Below, one piece after another: positions 62,601 through 64,000 of a DNA stretch of 64,000 bases. Position 1 is the stretch's first letter. Every line of letters begins with the position of its first letter. The position numbers and the translations under genes are program-made. This DNA comes from Flavobacterium marginilacus (GTDB lineage Bacteria; Bacteroidota; Bacteroidia; Flavobacteriales; Flavobacteriaceae), in NCBI RefSeq assembly GCF_026870155.1, contig NZ_CP113975.1:3782001-3846000 (forward strand). Direction: 5' to 3'. The notes under the pieces were generated by a model. It was given only the letters and a program-made list of their open reading frames with translations, was not told the origin of the DNA and did not search any database.

Positions 62601-64000
62601 AAAATAAGGTAACCTGTCCATCGTCATCCAATTGCACTTCCGAATCATCAATACCTTCCGTTTCAATTACTTCAGGAACAACTTCTTCAGGTTCTTCATA
62701 AGGCAAAGGTTCTAATAAATTTACCTGTTTGAGTTTATCTGTCGTCAGCTGGTTTCCGAGTGCCTTAAATCCTTTTACAGCAATAAAAGCTTCGATATCC
62801 ACAGTCATATTTTCTTTCTGCACTCCTTTGACTTTGGTAAATACTAATTCTGCTACTGGGCGGTAATCTGTCGCTACAATTTCCAGTCTGGAATTAGCAT
62901 GTTCCGTGATGAAACATTCTTCTTTATTTTCGGTTTCAACCAAGAAACGTTTCAGAAAGTAACGCTCTTTTTCACCGTCATAATAAATTGCCGAAATTGG
63001 TTTCTTCGGAATCCATTTTTCCAAAACAATCATGTCTTCATCAAAGTGAGTTGACAATTCAGGCGTTACAACTTTCAATTTTCCGCCTTGCGAAATAATC
63101 AAAATCTTATCACTCGGCCTGAATTCCCCCAGCAGTTCACCCCTTGCATCAACATTCAATCGCTGCACAGTATCGTCAAACCAGATTTTTCTTGGCAGTA
63201 AAGTCGAAATACCTTTCTCCTTCAACTCAATTTTCTTGATTGGATATTTCGTAACCAGATTCCCTTTAGAAGCGCGTCCTTTAATTGCCAAAGACGCAAA
63301 ATCAATATCAAATTTCAGTTTCTTAATACTTCCAACTTGGCGCAGTAAAATGGTAATTACCTCCGCTTCACCATTTGGATTACATGAAAAATATAAGGTT
63401 TGTGATCCTTTAGTTTCATTGGTCAAATCGTACAATTTATCTCTGGTCACGCCGGAAACATTGAATCGTTTAATATATGATGGCCCTGATTTTCCGTCAC
63501 GGTAAATCATGTTATAAATGGTGCGTTTGTCACTTTTGTCAAAAATCGCAACGTGAATAATGTCTTTCCCGACAAAGGTTTTGGCATCGACTTTTGTAAT
63601 CATCATTTTTCCGTCGCGCATAAACAAAATCACATCATCAATATCCGAACAATCAGCAACATACTCGTCTTTTTTTAGACTGGTCCCTACGAAACCTTCT
63701 TCTCTGTTTACGTACAATTTGGTGTTTCTCAAAACCACTTTTGTCGCTTCGATATTATCAAAACTGCGCAGCTCCGTTTGACGTTCTTTTCCTTTTCCGT
63801 ATTTCTCCTTTAATTTGGTGAAATATGTAATAGCAAAGTCAGTAAGGTGTTCCAGATTATATTCAACCTCTTTCATTTCGTCTTCCAGCTTCGCTATAAA
63901 ATCATCAGCTTTATCAGAGTCGAAACGAGTAATACGAATCATCGGAATCTGAGTCAAACGCTGTAAATCTTCATCATTAATTTCTCTGACAAATGATTTC
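62599..64000 (-). CDS. DNA gyrase/topoisomerase IV subunit A, C-terminal part (runs off right edge)
   Basis: About 467 C-terminal residues of a type IIA topoisomerase A subunit; the frame stays open to base 64000 (INDEDLQRLTQIPMIRITRF joins the coiled-coil gate). The long coiled-coil arm (EDEMKEVEYNLEHL) is followed by a degenerate beta-propeller (LRNTKLYVNREEGFVGTSLK, GELLGEFRPSDKILIISQGG). The canonical gyrase GQRGGKG box is not seen, and the acidic tail ends QLDDDGQVTLF. These features fit the ParC-like subunit of Bacteroidota better than GyrA. Confidence 0.82.
   Translation of the reverse strand, partial: KSFVREINDEDLQRLTQIPMIRITRFDSDKADDFIAKLEDEMKEVEYNLEHLTDFAITYFTKLKEKYGKGKERQTELRSFDNIEATKVVLRNTKLYVNREEGFVGTSLKKDEYVADCSDIDDVILFMRDGKMMITKVDAKTFVGKDIIHVAIFDKSDKRTIYNMIYRDGKSGPSYIKRFNVSGVTRDKLYDLTNETKGSQTLYFSCNPNGEAEVITILLRQVGSIKKLKFDIDFASLAIKGRASKGNLVTKYPIKKIELKEKGISTLLPRKIWFDDTVQRLNVDARGELLGEFRPSDKILIISQGGKLKVVTPELSTHFDEDMIVLEKWIPKKPISAIYYDGEKERYFLKRFLVETENKEECFITEHANSRLEIVATDYRPVAELVFTKVKGVQKENMTVDIEAFIAVKGFKALGNQLTTDKLKQVNLLEPLPYEEPEEVVPEVIETEGIDDSEVQLDDDGQVTLF

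Overview
The window looks like a chromosomal segment of a Flavobacterium-like member of the Bacteroidota. It is AT-rich with short intergenic gaps. It carries SusC/SusD and TonB-dependent receptors, TAnnTTTG-type -7 promoter elements, flavobacterial DUF proteins (DUF6452, DUF6048, DUF6095), many small lipoproteins, and intergenic repeats that I recall from flavobacterial genomes. No rRNA, tRNA or CRISPR array was seen. All family assignments come from reading the sequence, without database searches.

Layout. (1) 1-4385: two TonB-dependent siderophore-type receptors flanking a PepSY membrane protein, probably ferric-siderophore uptake. (2) 4386-5330: a graveyard of insertion sequences, with an IS110 transposase start interrupted by a 418-bp IS982-derived element that has perfect 24-bp terminal inverted repeats. 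(3) 5331-14445: housekeeping and small genes (SGNH hydrolase, cysE-cysM, aldo/keto reductase, OsmC, lipoproteins, rlmD, DUF6452/DUF6048). (4) 14745-19005: an accessory one-strand module with a leaderless muramidase-like protein, a membrane protein, a broken NlpC/P60- or CHAP-like peptidase, a small beta protein, a secreted protein frameshifted at a triple 8-bp repeat, and a membrane-anchored protein. (5) 19098-30976: RNA and small-molecule methyltransferases, ZIP transporter, antiporter, MurQ, a ParE-type toxin-antitoxin pair overlapping a Qnr-like pentapeptide protein, TerC, NrtS-like protein, and a CNMP/CBS/DUF294 protein paired with a DnaQ-like exonuclease.

(6) 31657-61017 is a large pectin/hexuronate utilisation locus. 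Two ExuT-like transporters, KduI, KduD, UxaC, KdgK, KdgA, UxaB and UxaA convert galacturonate and unsaturated uronate to pyruvate and glyceraldehyde-3-phosphate. A LacI-family repressor lies on the opposite strand. The polysaccharide utilisation locus proper follows: GH28, SusC, SusD, a surface glycan-binding-type lipoprotein, two GH105, GH43, a PL10-CE8 fusion, a second GH28 and a CE12 acetylesterase. Three promoters carry a near-identical 14-bp palindrome (TGTAATCGATTACA) directly abutting the TAnnTTTG -7 box. A fourth, imperfect copy lies upstream of the lacI gene, so I infer one autoregulated LacI regulon covering transport, catabolism and the PUL.

(7) 61374-64000: fructose-1,6-bisphosphatase, which fits gluconeogenesis from pectin-derived triose phosphate, and the C-terminal part of a GyrA/ParC subunit running off the window.

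The points I would look at first are the lysis-like accessory module with its possible 8-bp slippage switch, the promoter-operator architecture of the pectin regulon, a structured RNA leader in front of uxaB, and the toxin-antitoxin-pentapeptide overlap.
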